The position numbers and the translations under genes were made by a program. Shown here one piece after another: positions 15,813 to 24,392 of a stretch of 64,000 nt of DNA. How positions within the stretch are numbered: the stretch's first letter is position 1; each line of letters begins with the position of its first letter. Source of the stretch: Streptomyces fulvorobeus (GTDB taxonomy: Bacteria > Actinomycetota > Actinomycetes > Streptomycetales > Streptomycetaceae); NCBI RefSeq assembly GCF_013167895.1, contig NZ_BLWC01000001.1:3348001-3412000 (forward strand), read 5' to 3'. The notes beneath the pieces were generated by a model. That model made no database searches and was not told the DNA's origin. It was given only the letters and a program-made list of their open reading frames with translations.

Positions 15813-16739
15813 ATGACACCAACCCCTGCCCCAGCGCTGCTGAGCGCCGCCCTGGCCGCTGCCGAGCGAGGCTGGCCCGTCTTCCCCCTCCGGCCGGACG
15901 ACAAGCGGCCCGCAGGGCACCCCGAACGCCACTGTCCCGGTACCGGCCGCTGCGCGAGTGGCCACCGCATCCCCGAGCAGCGCGCCACCACCGACCCCGG
16001 AAACATCGCCACGTGCTGGCAGACGGCCCCCTACAACGTCGGCATCGCCACCGGGCCCGCGAACCTCGTGGTCCTGGACCTCGACCTGCCCAAGGACGCC
16101 ACCGACACCCCACCCACCGAATGGGCGGGAGCAGCGGACGGCCTGGACGTGTTCGCCATGCTCTGCGAGCGCGCCGGGGAACGGCTGCCGACCGAGACGT
16201 ACACGGTGCGCACCCGCCGTGGCGGCCAGCATCTGTACTTCACCGCGCCTGCCGGAAAGCGGCTACGCAGCACGGCCGACGTCCTGGGCTGGAAGGTCGA
16301 CACCCGAGCTTGGGGCGGGTACGTGGTGGGCGCCGGCAGCAGCGTGGGTGGAGCGTCGTACGAGATCATTCACGACGCGTCTCCGGCCCCCCTCCCTGCG
16401 TGGCTCAGTGACCTGCTCACCCCCAAGCCCGCACCGGCCCCGATGCCGCTGTCCGAGCTGTCGGCCCGGATGCGCAACGCCACCGCCTACAGCACCGCCG
16501 CACTGCGCGGGGAGCTCGAAAAGGTGCTGTCCGCCCGCGAGGGCGGTCGTAATCGCGCTGTGTACTTCGCGGCCTACGCCCTCGCCCGGATGATCCGGAG
16601 CGGGGACCTCACCGAGGCCGCCGTCAGCAGCGAACTCATGAGCGCCGGGCAGTCGATCGGCCTGCCCGCCGGAGAGTGCCGCACCGCGATCCGCTCCGGA
16701 TTCGTCCGGGGCGGCGCGCTGGAGGCGAGTGCGGCATGA
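15813..16739 (+). CDS. Bifunctional DNA primase/polymerase (Prim-Pol)
   Basis: 308 residues. The Prim-Pol domain covers about 5-200: WPVFPLRPDDKRP near the start, the catalytic D89-L-D91 in LVVLDLDLP, and TRRGGQHLYF at about 131-140. Three Cys/His positions at 41-51 may bind zinc. It would make primers for, and possibly extend, the replicating element. With the next gene, which overlaps it by four bases, it forms a primase-helicase pair; this places the element in the Prim-Pol class of AICEs, distinct from the RepSA rolling-circle type of pSAM2. Confidence 0.9.
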   Translation: MTPTPAPALLSAALAAAERGWPVFPLRPDDKRPAGHPERHCPGTGRCASGHRIPEQRATTDPGNIATCWQTAPYNVGIATGPANLVVLDLDLPKDATDTPPTEWAGAADGLDVFAMLCERAGERLPTETYTVRTRRGGQHLYFTAPAGKRLRSTADVLGWKVDTRAWGGYVVGAGSSVGGASYEIIHDASPAPLPAWLSDLLTPKPAPAPMPLSELSARMRNATAYSTAALRGELEKVLSAREGGRNRAVYFAAYALARMIRSGDLTEAAVSSELMSAGQSIGLPAGECRTAIRSGFVRGGALEASAA

Positions 16740-18130
16740 GCGACCGGGAGGAACTGCCCGTGCCGTCCAATCCGATGGCCGTGGCGCGTCGCCTGCTTCC
16801 GAGCTGGCAGAACGAGAACCAGAGGCTCGTGTGCCGTCGGTGGCGCGGGTCGTGGATGCGCTGGACCGGTACCTGCTGGCGTGAGTTGGACGAGCAGCAG
16901 ATGCGGTCCTCGCTCTACAAGCGGCTGGAGTACGCCATCTACAGTGTTCCGGGTAAGGACGGCCAGCCCGAGATCCGTGACTGGGCACCCACGAAGCAGA
17001 AGATCAGTAACCTGCTCGATGCCCTGGGAGCCATCACGCTCCTGCCCACCGACACCGACGCCCCCTCGTGGGTCGAGCAGGACGCCGCGGGCAAGGACAG
17101 CAGCCCGATCGTGGCCTGTGAGAACGGCTTGCTCCGCATCCGGGACCGGGCCCTGCTGCCGCACACTCCCGGCTTCTTCAACCTCGTCTCCGTCCCGTTC
17201 CACTACGACCCCGCAGCCACGGCACCGACATGGGAACGCTTCCTACGGCAGATCTGGCCCGACGACCAAGCCGCCCTGGACGCGCTGCAGGAATGGTTCG
17301 GCTACGTCCTCTCCGGCCGCACCGACCAACAGAAGATCCTGCTCATCAAAGGGCCGTCCCGCTCGGGTAAAGGCACCATCGCCCGGGTCCTCAAGGAACT
17401 GGTCGGACGCGAAAATCTGGCCGGGCCGACGCTCGCCGGTCTCGGCAGCAACTTCGGTCTGTCCACGCTGCTCGGCAAGCCGCTCGCCGTCATCTCCGAC
17501 GCCCGTCTCTCAGGCAAGGACGGCGGTCAGGTCGTCGAACGGCTGCTCACCATCTCCGGTGAGGACACCATCGACATCGACCGCAAGTTCCGCGACCCGT
17601 GGACCGGCAAACTGCCCACGCGGCTGATGATCCTCACCAACGAGTTGCCGAGCTTCGGGGACTCCTCCGGGGTCATCGCCCGCCGGTTCATCGTGCTCAA
17701 CATGACGGTGTCCTGGCTCGGGAAGGAAGACACCAACCTCACCGACAAGCTGGCCGCCGAGATGCCCGGGATTCTCAACTGGGCCCTGGAGGGGCTGGCC
17801 CGCCTCCAGCGCATCGGTCGGATCACGGACCCGCCTTCCTCGCAAGAGGCCGTCATCACGATGCAGGACACCGCCTCGCCGACGAGCGCGTTCATTCGTG
17901 AGCGCTGCACGGTCGGCGCCGCCTGTGAGGTCCCCGTGGACACCCTGTGGGCGGTTTGGCGCGAGTGGGCCGAGGACAACGGCGTACGGGCCGTGGGGAC
18001 CAAGCAGATGTTCGGACGGAATCTGCTCTCCGTCGTCCCCCAACTGCACCGGGCCCGCCCCCGCGACGCATACGGCCGGCAGGTGCCCACGTACACCGGC
18101 ATCACCCTCACGCCGTCCGATCCGCGATAG
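16736..18130 (+). CDS. P4-family plasmid/phage primase-helicase
   Basis: 464 residues from an ATG overlapping the Prim-Pol stop. An N-terminal D5/P4-type domain is followed by a superfamily 3 helicase core: Walker A GPSRSGKGT at 206-214, Walker B AVISDARL at about 249-256, then the conserved NELPSFGDSSG region and an arginine finger area (ARRF). The last 100 residues form a small winged domain. SF3 helicases open the origin and unwind DNA for replication. No primase signature of its own is obvious, in keeping with a separate Prim-Pol upstream. Confidence 0.9.
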   Translation: MSDREELPVPSNPMAVARRLLPSWQNENQRLVCRRWRGSWMRWTGTCWRELDEQQMRSSLYKRLEYAIYSVPGKDGQPEIRDWAPTKQKISNLLDALGAITLLPTDTDAPSWVEQDAAGKDSSPIVACENGLLRIRDRALLPHTPGFFNLVSVPFHYDPAATAPTWERFLRQIWPDDQAALDALQEWFGYVLSGRTDQQKILLIKGPSRSGKGTIARVLKELVGRENLAGPTLAGLGSNFGLSTLLGKPLAVISDARLSGKDGGQVVERLLTISGEDTIDIDRKFRDPWTGKLPTRLMILTNELPSFGDSSGVIARRFIVLNMTVSWLGKEDTNLTDKLAAEMPGILNWALEGLARLQRIGRITDPPSSQEAVITMQDTASPTSAFIRERCTVGAACEVPVDTLWAVWREWAEDNGVRAVGTKQMFGRNLLSVVPQLHRARPRDAYGRQVPTYTGITLTPSDPR

Positions 18131-18133
18131 CCC

Positions 18134-18197
18134 GTGTCGCGACTCAAGCGACTCACGCCGCCCCGGAACGGCCCCTGAGTCGCTTGAGTCGCGACAC
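18134..18197. repeat. Perfect 22-bp inverted repeat with internal GCGACTCA repeats
   Basis: Arms at 18134-18155 and 18176-18197 are exact complements, with a 20-base GC-rich spacer. Each arm contains GCGACTCA twice in tandem, so four copies lie in 64 bases. It sits between the replication helicase gene and the excisionase gene. There is no T-run. Iteron-like origin, operator for xis/int, or a strong terminator are all possible. Confidence 0.75.
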
Positions 18198-18251
18198 ACA
18201 GCAATGCGGACTCAACACACACCAACTCGCATGACCGCACCGAGGAGTGCC

Positions 18252-18497
18252 ATGCCCCGGCTCGAATTGCTGAAGAACGACGAGAACCCGCAGGACTTCG
18301 ATCTCACCCTCCTCGCCGTGACAGTCGAGGAAGCCGCCCGCCGCCTGAGCATCGGCCGGACCACGATGTACGGCCTGATCCGTGACGGCGCCGTCCAGAC
18401 GGTCCCGTTCGGCCGAAGTCGGCGCGTCCCCGTTCAGGCGCTCATCAACTACCTGAACCAGCACATGCAGACCAGCAACAACCACGCCGCGGCGTAA
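18252..18497 (+). CDS. xis: Excisionase (MerR-like helix-turn-helix)
   Basis: 81 residues from the ATG at 18252. The HTH of the AlpA/excisionase family is clear: VEEAARRLSIGRTTMYGLIRDG, then a basic wing VPFGRSRRVP. Such proteins bend the attachment-site DNA and turn the integrase toward excision. It ends nine bases before the integrase start, so the two are co-transcribed as in pSAM2. The symbol is by role and position. Confidence 0.85.
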   Translation: MPRLELLKNDENPQDFDLTLLAVTVEEAARRLSIGRTTMYGLIRDGAVQTVPFGRSRRVPVQALINYLNQHMQTSNNHAAA

Positions 18498-18506
18498 GGA
18501 GCACCA

Positions 18507-19766
18507 ATGGCCAAGCGGCCCAAGCGCCCGGACGGGGCGTCATCCATCTATCTCGGCAGTGACGGCTACTGGCACGGACGAGTGACCGTCGGCATCCGTG
18601 ACGACGGCAAGCCGGACCGGCGACACGTCATGAGCAAGGTCAGCGAAGGGGAGGTGATCAAGAAGGTCCGCGCGCTGGAGAAGCAACGGGACGAAGGCAA
18701 GGTACGAAAGGCCGGCCGCGCGTGGACCGTGAAGGCGTGGCTGTTGCACTGGGTGGAAGAGATCGCGAAGCCCTCGGTGCGGGAGAACACCTACGCCGGT
18801 TACGAGGTGGCCGTACGGGTCCACCTCGTGCCGGGTGTCGGGGCTCACCGGCTGGACAAGCTGGAGCCCGAACACCTGGAGCGCTTCTACAGCCGGATGC
18901 TGGCCAATGGCAGCAAGCCCGCCACCGCGCACCAGGCGCACCGGACGATCCGTACCGCGTTGAATCACGCGATGCGCCGCGGCCACGTCACGCGGAACGT
19001 CGCCACCCTCGCGGTCCCGCCGAGGATCGAGGAAGAGGAGGTGGAACCGTACGACATCGAAGAAGTGCAGAGGCTGCTCTTCGAGGCTGCCAAGCTCCGG
19101 AACAGCGCCCGTTGGTCCATCGCGCTCGCTCTGGGGCTCCGGCAGGGGGAAGCGCTCGGACTGCGGTGGGCAGACCTCGATACGAACAGCGGAGTCCTGC
19201 GCGTCAGGAAGAACCGGCTGAGGCCGAAGTACCTGCACGGGTGCGGCGGCGACTGCGGCACGAAGCCGGGGTACTGCAAGAAGCGGGTCAGGAAGAACGA
19301 GGACACGGCAAGCACGAAGTCGCGCGCCGGCCGACGTGTCATCGGTGTCCCTGAAGAACTGGTGAGGCTGCTGGAGCTCCACCGTAGAGAGCAGGCACAC
19401 GAACGGGCGATCGCAGGGGACGACTGGCGGGAGTCCGGATTCGTCTTCACCTCTCCTGTGGGGGAGCCGTTGGTTCCGAGCACGGACTACGACGCGTGGA
19501 AGCGGCTGCTGACCGACGCGAAGGTTCGGGACGGGCGCCTGCACGATGCCCGGCACACCGCGGCGACGGTTCTGCTCATCCTTGGTGTACCCGAACGGGT
19601 CGTGATGCAGATCATGGGCTGGTCGTCCACGGCGATGGCGGCCCGGTACCAGCACGTGACGGGCGGCATCCTGGCCGACGTCGCGCAGCGGGTCGGAGGA
19701 CTCATCTGGGAAGTGGCCAAGGAGCCCGACGAGAGCGGCGCGGAGGGCTCCGAAGCGTCGCAATGA
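18507..19766 (+). CDS. int: Tyrosine site-specific integrase of the AICE
   Basis: 419 residues. An N-terminal arm-binding region (about 15-70) and SAM-like core-binding domain (about 72-170) precede the catalytic domain with R212 (GLRQGEALG), H346-x-x-R349 (LHDARH), W372 in the second His position and nucleophile Y381 in ARYQHV. An insert with C246, C250 and C257 is typical of actinobacterial AICE integrases and may bind zinc. It recombines the tRNA-Ser attachment site that begins 87 bases downstream. All catalytic residues are intact, so excision and integration should be possible. Confidence 0.95.
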   Translation: MAKRPKRPDGASSIYLGSDGYWHGRVTVGIRDDGKPDRRHVMSKVSEGEVIKKVRALEKQRDEGKVRKAGRAWTVKAWLLHWVEEIAKPSVRENTYAGYEVAVRVHLVPGVGAHRLDKLEPEHLERFYSRMLANGSKPATAHQAHRTIRTALNHAMRRGHVTRNVATLAVPPRIEEEEVEPYDIEEVQRLLFEAAKLRNSARWSIALALGLRQGEALGLRWADLDTNSGVLRVRKNRLRPKYLHGCGGDCGTKPGYCKKRVRKNEDTASTKSRAGRRVIGVPEELVRLLELHRREQAHERAIAGDDWRESGFVFTSPVGEPLVPSTDYDAWKRLLTDAKVRDGRLHDARHTAATVLLILGVPERVVMQIMGWSSTAMAARYQHVTGGILADVAQRVGGLIWEVAKEPDESGAEGSEASQ

Positions 19767-19800
19767 GACTGCAGATGAGACTACGGGCCTAGAAGAACGC

Positions 19801-19834
19801 CGAAGGGCCCCACCGCGAACGGTGGGGCCCTTCG
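19801..19834. terminator. Bidirectional terminator between integrase and tRNA-Ser
   Basis: Perfect 15-bp arms (19801-19815 and 19820-19834) around a 4-base loop, with short A/T edges on both sides. It can end the integrase transcript and the minus-strand tRNA transcript. Confidence 0.8.
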
Positions 19835-19852
19835 ACGTATTGCCCGGTGAGA

Positions 19853-19912
19853 GCAATGGCGGAGGATACGAGATTCGAACTCGTGAGGGGTTGCCCCCAA
19901 CACGCTTTCCAA
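19853..19912 (-). repeat. Right attachment site within tRNA-Ser
   Basis: 60 bases identical to 1-60. It covers the 3' part of tRNA-Ser, including the anticodon loop, plus eight bases beyond. The crossover lies somewhere inside the identical block. The element-borne copy restores a complete tRNA gene, so the host keeps this tRNA. Confidence 0.93.
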
Positions 19913-19944
19913 GCGTGCGCCCTAGGCCACTAGGCGAATCCTCC
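19860..19944 (-). tRNA. tRNA-Ser(GGA), integration target
   Basis: The 85-nt minus-strand sequence folds with a 7-bp acceptor stem (GGAGGAT), anticodon GGA in loop TTGGAAA, the long variable arm typical of serine tRNAs, a TTCGAATC T loop and G as discriminator. The 5' half is chromosomal; the 3' half is supplied by the element. Confidence 0.95.
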
Positions 19945-20068
19945 GCGGCAAACAATACAAGACGTTGAGGAGTGCTCGCGAACCCGTTGCCCCTGAGATC
20001 GTCCGGAGGTGCCACCGGGCCGGATCGGGTGGACTTCGGGGGGTGGGGATCGGCTAAGGTGGGCGTCA

Positions 20069-20154
20069 GCCCCTCACGTGGCGCTATCTGACTGAACTCC
20101 CCCAGGGCCGGAAGGCAGCAAGGGTAGGTTGGCTCTGGCGGGTGCGTGGGGGGC
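20069..20154 (+). ncRNA. ffs: Signal recognition particle RNA (4.5S type)
   Basis: The conserved SRP tip CAGGGCCGGAAGGCAGCAAGG lies at 20103-20123, and the ends pair perfectly (20069-20078 with 20145-20154). It folds as one long hairpin of about 86 nt that binds Ffh for membrane-protein targeting. Location directly before dnaX is usual in Streptomyces. Confidence 0.92.
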
Positions 20155-20246
20155 CCTTGCGTTTTCCGGGGTCCGGCGGTGGCCGGGGGGCCGTGGTGTA
20201 CCCGGGGCGGGGCCGGTTGTCAGTCCGCCCCGATAACCTCGTATGT

Positions 20247-22544
20247 GTGTCGTCCCTTGCGCTGTACCGCCGCTACCGCCCCGAGTCGTTCGCCGAGGTC
20301 ATCGGTCAGGAGCATGTCACTGACCCTCTCCAGCAGGCCCTGCGGAACAACCGGGTCAATCACGCGTACCTGTTCAGCGGGCCGCGCGGTTGCGGGAAGA
20401 CGACCAGCGCGCGCATCCTCGCCCGCTGTCTGAACTGCGAGCAGGGGCCGACGCCGACGCCGTGCGGGGAGTGCCAGTCCTGCCAGGACCTCGCGCGCAA
20501 CGGGCCGGGTTCCATCGATGTCATCGAGATCGACGCCGCTTCCCACGGAGGCGTGGACGACGCCCGTGACCTGCGGGAGAAGGCGTTCTTCGGGCCTGCT
20601 TCGAGTCGCTACAAGATCTACATCATCGATGAGGCGCACATGGTCACCCCGGCAGGGTTCAACGCCCTGCTGAAGGTCGTCGAGGAGCCTCCGGAGCATC
20701 TCAAGTTCATCTTCGCGACCACCGAGCCCGAGAAGGTCATCGGCACGATCCGGTCGCGTACGCACCACTACCCGTTCCGGCTCGTCCCCCCGGGGACGCT
20801 GCGGGGATATCTCGCCGAGGTGTGCGCCAAGGAGAACAGTTACGTCGAGGACGGCGTGCTGCCCCTGGTCGTGCGCGCCGGGGCCGGTTCCGTGCGTGAC
20901 TCGATGTCGGTCATGGACCAGTTGCTGGCCGGGGCGAGCGACGACGGTGTGACATACGCCATGGCCACCTCGCTCCTCGGCTACACCGACGGGTCCCTCC
21001 TGGACTCCGTGGTGGACGCTTTCGCGGCCGGGGACGGGGCCGCGGCCTTCGAGGTGGTCGACCGGGTGATCGAGGGCGGGAACGATCCGCGCCGCTTCGT
21101 CGCCGACCTCCTGGAGCGTCTGCGCGACCTGGTGATCCTGGCGGCCGTCCCGGACGCCGGGGACAAGGGACTCATCGACGCGCCCGCCGATGTCGTCGAG
21201 CGGATGCAGGCCCAGGCCGCCGTCTTCGGCGCCGCCGAGTTGAGCCGCGCCGCGGACCTGGTCAACGAGGGGCTCACGGAGATGCGCGGCGCGACCTCCC
21301 CCCGGCTCCAGGTCGAGCTGATCTGCGCCCGGGTGCTGCTGCCCGCCGCCTTCGACGACGAACGTTCGCTCCAGGCCCGGCTCGACCGGCTGGAGCGCGG
21401 CGCCTCCTTCGCCGCCGCCGCCTCCGGCCCCGCCATGGGGTACGTGCCGGGGCCCGAGGCCCACACCATGGCGCCGGTCGCGCCCTCTGCCGCCGCCGTG
21501 CAGCCCGCCGGTCAGCCGGACGCCGGTCCTGCCGTCGCGCGGGGCGCGGTACGGGGGGAGGCGCCCGGGGCCGTCGCGGCCCAGGCCCACCCGGCGCCCG
21601 TCGCTCCGGCCGCCCCCGCCGCGCCCGCGGCACCGGCCGCCCCCGCCGCTCCTGCCCAGCAGCCGGAGGCTGAGCCGCCTGCCGGGCAGCGGCCCGGCGC
21701 CTGGCCCGCTCCCGCCGGGGCCGACGCGGGACGCCGCCCCGGCGGCTGGCCGACCGCGTCCGTGCCCGGCCGGACACCGCCCGCGCAGGCCGCCCCCGTG
21801 GCTCCCGCCCCGGTTCATGCCCCACCCGCCGCCTCCGCGCCTCCGGCCCCCGAGCCGAGCCCGGGGGTGGCGTCCGGCGCGGGTGCGGCGCAGGTGCGGA
21901 ACATGTGGCCGGACATCCTGGAGGCCGTCAAGAACCGCCGCCGGTTCACCTGGATCCTGCTCAGCCAGAACGCCCAGGTCACCGGCTTCGACGGGACGAC
22001 CTTGCAGATCGGCTTCCTCAGCGCCGGCGCCCGCGACAACTTCGCGACCAGCGGCAGCGAGGAAGTCCTGAAGCAGGCACTCGCCGAGCGCTTCAACGCC
22101 CAGTGGAAGGTGGAGGCGGTCATCGACCCCTCCGGCGGTTCCGGCCCGCCGCCGCAGAGCGGGGGCCGCCCGCCGACCGCCCCCTACCAGCCCTCCGCGC
22201 CCGGCCCGCAGTCGTACGACCCCCCGGACCCGCAGCAGGGGCAACAGGGACAAGGGCAACAGGGCCAGCAGCCTCCGCGCTCCCCGTCCTCGTACCAGCC
22301 CTCGTCGCCGTCGTCGTCGAGTTACGCGTCGCCGTCCCAGGGCCCCGGTGGCTCCGGCGGGCCCGGCGCCGAAGCCGCGTCCCAGTCCTCCTACGCACCC
22401 GAGCCGCCGCGTTCCGTGGCCCCGGAGGACGACACCGCCGAGGCCGACGACCCGGATCTCGTCGACTCGGCCCTCTCGGGCCACGACCTGATCGTCCGCG
22501 AGCTGGGTGCCACGGTCGTGGAGGAGTTCGTCAACGAGCAGTGA
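20247..22544 (+). CDS. dnaX: DNA polymerase III subunits gamma and tau
   Basis: 765 residues from the GTG at 20247; the frame is open further up, but SSLALYRRYRPESFAEVIGQ is the normal N-terminus. This is the clamp-loader ATPase, with Walker A GPRGCGKTT (about 45-53), four zinc cysteines (CLNC, CGEC, C), Walker B DEAHMV and SVRDSMS. An Ala-Pro repeat (about 440-560) links to a tau-like domain, and the tail is rich in Pro, Gln and Ser. It loads the sliding clamp and links the polymerases. Longer linker than in E. coli, as usual in Streptomyces. Confidence 0.96.
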   Translation: MSSLALYRRYRPESFAEVIGQEHVTDPLQQALRNNRVNHAYLFSGPRGCGKTTSARILARCLNCEQGPTPTPCGECQSCQDLARNGPGSIDVIEIDAASHGGVDDARDLREKAFFGPASSRYKIYIIDEAHMVTPAGFNALLKVVEEPPEHLKFIFATTEPEKVIGTIRSRTHHYPFRLVPPGTLRGYLAEVCAKENSYVEDGVLPLVVRAGAGSVRDSMSVMDQLLAGASDDGVTYAMATSLLGYTDGSLLDSVVDAFAAGDGAAAFEVVDRVIEGGNDPRRFVADLLERLRDLVILAAVPDAGDKGLIDAPADVVERMQAQAAVFGAAELSRAADLVNEGLTEMRGATSPRLQVELICARVLLPAAFDDERSLQARLDRLERGASFAAAASGPAMGYVPGPEAHTMAPVAPSAAAVQPAGQPDAGPAVARGAVRGEAPGAVAAQAHPAPVAPAAPAAPAAPAAPAAPAQQPEAEPPAGQRPGAWPAPAGADAGRRPGGWPTASVPGRTPPAQAAPVAPAPVHAPPAASAPPAPEPSPGVASGAGAAQVRNMWPDILEAVKNRRRFTWILLSQNAQVTGFDGTTLQIGFLSAGARDNFATSGSEEVLKQALAERFNAQWKVEAVIDPSGGSGPPPQSGGRPPTAPYQPSAPGPQSYDPPDPQQGQQGQGQQGQQPPRSPSSYQPSSPSSSSYASPSQGPGGSGGPGAEAASQSSYAPEPPRSVAPEDDTAEADDPDLVDSALSGHDLIVRELGATVVEEFVNEQ

Positions 22545-22727
22545 CGAGCAGCGACGAGGGCGCCCCCGGGGTGGGTGCCGTGAAGGGGTGAGTGCCCGGA
22601 GAAGGGTGAGTACCTGGGGAAGGGCGAGTACCTGGGCGCGTACGAGCAGGGCGGTTACGCGGTGGTGGCACGTCCACGGGGCGGAAGCCGTCAAGCTCGG
22701 TGGCCCCCGGCGGCTAGGCTGCACCCC

Positions 22728-23978
22728 GTGAAGGTCCTCGTCATCGGCGGCGGCGCCCGCGAACACGCCCTGTGCCGCTCTCTCTCCCTCGACCCCGACG
22801 TCACCGCTCTGTACTGCGCCCCCGGCAACGCCGGCATCGCAGAGGTGGCCGAACTGCACCCGGTCGACGCGCTCGACGGTGACGCCGTCGCGCGCCTCGC
22901 CGCCGAACTGGGCGCCGAGCTGGTGGTCGTCGGCCCGGAGGCACCGCTTGTCGCCGGGGTCGCCGACTCCGTGCGCGCCGCCGGTATCCCCTGCTTCGGG
23001 CCCTCGCGCGAGGCGGCCGAGCTGGAGGGTTCCAAGGCGTTCGCCAAGGACGTCATGGCCGGTGCCAACGTCCCGACCGCCCGCAGCTACGTCTGCACCA
23101 CCCCTGCCGAGATCGACGCCGCCCTCGACGCCTTCGGTGCCCCCTACGTCGTCAAGGACGACGGTCTGGCGGCAGGCAAGGGCGTCGTCGTCACCGACGA
23201 CGTCGAGGAAGCGCGTGCGCACGCGCTGGCCTGCGACCGCGTGGTCATCGAGGAGTTCCTCGACGGCCCCGAGGTGAGCCTCTTCGCGATCACCGACGGC
23301 ACCACCGTGGTGCCGCTCCAGCCCGCCCAGGACTTCAAGCGGGCCCTGGACGACGACGAGGGCCCGAACACCGGCGGCATGGGTGCGTACTCGCCCCTTC
23401 CCTGGGCCGACCCCAAGCTGGTCGACGAGGTCATGGACAGCGTCCTCCAGCCGACCGTGGACGAGCTCCGCCGCCGCGGCACGCCCTTCTCCGGGCTGCT
23501 GTACGCGGGTCTCGCGATCACCTCGCGCGGCGTCCGGGTCATCGAGTTCAACGCCCGGTTCGGCGACCCCGAGACCCAGGTGGTCCTGGCCCGCCTGAAG
23601 ACCCCGCTGGCCGGTGTCCTCCTGGCATCCGCCAACGGCACCCTCGACATCCTGCCGCCGCTGAAGTGGCGCGACGACGCCGCCGTCACCGTGGTCATCG
23701 CCTCGCACAACTACCCGGGTACGCCCCGCACGGGTGACCCGATCGAAGGGCTGGCCGACGTCGCGGCGAAGGACGCCCCGCACGCGTTCGTCCTGCACGC
23801 GGGGACCCGGCAGGACGGTGACGCCGTCCTGAGCGCCGGGGGCCGTGTGCTCTCGGTGACCGCGACGGGCAAGGACCTCTCCCAGGCCAGGGAGCGGGCC
23901 TACACGGCGCTCGGGCGCATCCGCCTCGACGGCGCGCAGCACCGTACGGACATCGCGCTGAAGGCCGCCGGGGTCTGA
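22728..23978 (+). CDS. purD: Phosphoribosylamine-glycine ligase
   Basis: 416 residues from a GTG at 22728. It joins glycine to phosphoribosylamine using ATP, the second step of purine synthesis. Visible are the N-terminal [14 protein letters not shown], the ATP-grasp segment [22 protein letters not shown] and the C-terminal [11 protein letters not shown]. Length is normal. First purine gene of the window; a hairpin terminator follows. Confidence 0.97.
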   Translation: MKVLVIGGGAREHALCRSLSLDPDVTALYCAPGNAGIAEVAELHPVDALDGDAVARLAAELGAELVVVGPEAPLVAGVADSVRAAGIPCFGPSREAAELEGSKAFAKDVMAGANVPTARSYVCTTPAEIDAALDAFGAPYVVKDDGLAAGKGVVVTDDVEEARAHALACDRVVIEEFLDGPEVSLFAITDGTTVVPLQPAQDFKRALDDDEGPNTGGMGAYSPLPWADPKLVDEVMDSVLQPTVDELRRRGTPFSGLLYAGLAITSRGVRVIEFNARFGDPETQVVLARLKTPLAGVLLASANGTLDILPPLKWRDDAAVTVVIASHNYPGTPRTGDPIEGLADVAAKDAPHAFVLHAGTRQDGDAVLSAGGRVLSVTATGKDLSQARERAYTALGRIRLDGAQHRTDIALKAAGV

Positions 23979-24392
23979 CCAGCCTTTTCGGACGCTTGAA
24001 CGCGGCCGGTTCCTGGCATGCTCACCGGCCGTCCCTCGGCGCCCACCAGTGCCCGGTCCCTCTCCGGAGGCGGCCGGGCACTGGTGTGTCCACTCACTCC
24101 CCGTCCACACGCGGGCCGTACGCCTCCTCCGCGCCCCGGGGTGCACGGCCCCCGTGCGCCGCATGCCGCGAAGAACAGCGAACCCATGTGAACCGGCGCG
24201 TCAGCAGCTTTAGCCAAAGCCATTCCATCGAGTGACGACTCGGCCATCCGGATGACGCCCGGCGAGCTCCCAACTAGGGTGCGGCGCAAGCGTTCCGGCA
24301 CTTGGCCCACCGGCATTGCGATGTCAGTGACGGGTGCCACAGTGGGGGAGTGAGCAACACCGTCGTGGGGGCAGAGGGGGTGACATCCGGCT
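23979..24392 (+). terminator. purD terminator and gene-free leader
   Basis: Of this 414-base gap, 24044-24056 and 24074-24086 are perfect 13-bp arms (CACCAGTGCCCGG and complement), a likely purD terminator without a T-run. The rest has no supported gene and presumably holds the promoter of the gene at 24393. Confidence 0.6.

Larger units (their letters stand above)
1..19912 (+). mobile_element. Integrated AICE (pSAM2-like conjugative element, Prim-Pol replication type)
   Basis: A 60-bp direct repeat at 1-60 and 19853-19912 bounds the element. The right copy lies inside a complete minus-strand tRNA-Ser; the left copy holds only the tRNA 3' part. Between them, in AICE order, are a control block (GntR, HD, Nudix, XRE), transfer genes (DUF2637 protein, FtsK/TraB, small membrane proteins), replication genes (Prim-Pol plus P4-type helicase), excisionase and integrase, with the integrase next to the attachment site. 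The repeat spacing gives a unit of 19852 bp. The left third is lower-GC cargo. AICEs excise as circles, replicate and move as double-stranded DNA through an FtsK-like pump; that this copy is active is inferred, and its tra gene carries an apparent frameshift. Confidence 0.93.

Noticed and set aside
1..19912. CRISPR array or IS element in the AICE
   Set aside because: No spaced direct repeats of CRISPR type and no transposase frame were seen.
20220..24164. A 1314-codon open frame on the minus strand
   Set aside because: It is antisense to dnaX and purD, low in complexity and has no family motif; long antisense frames are common at this GC content.
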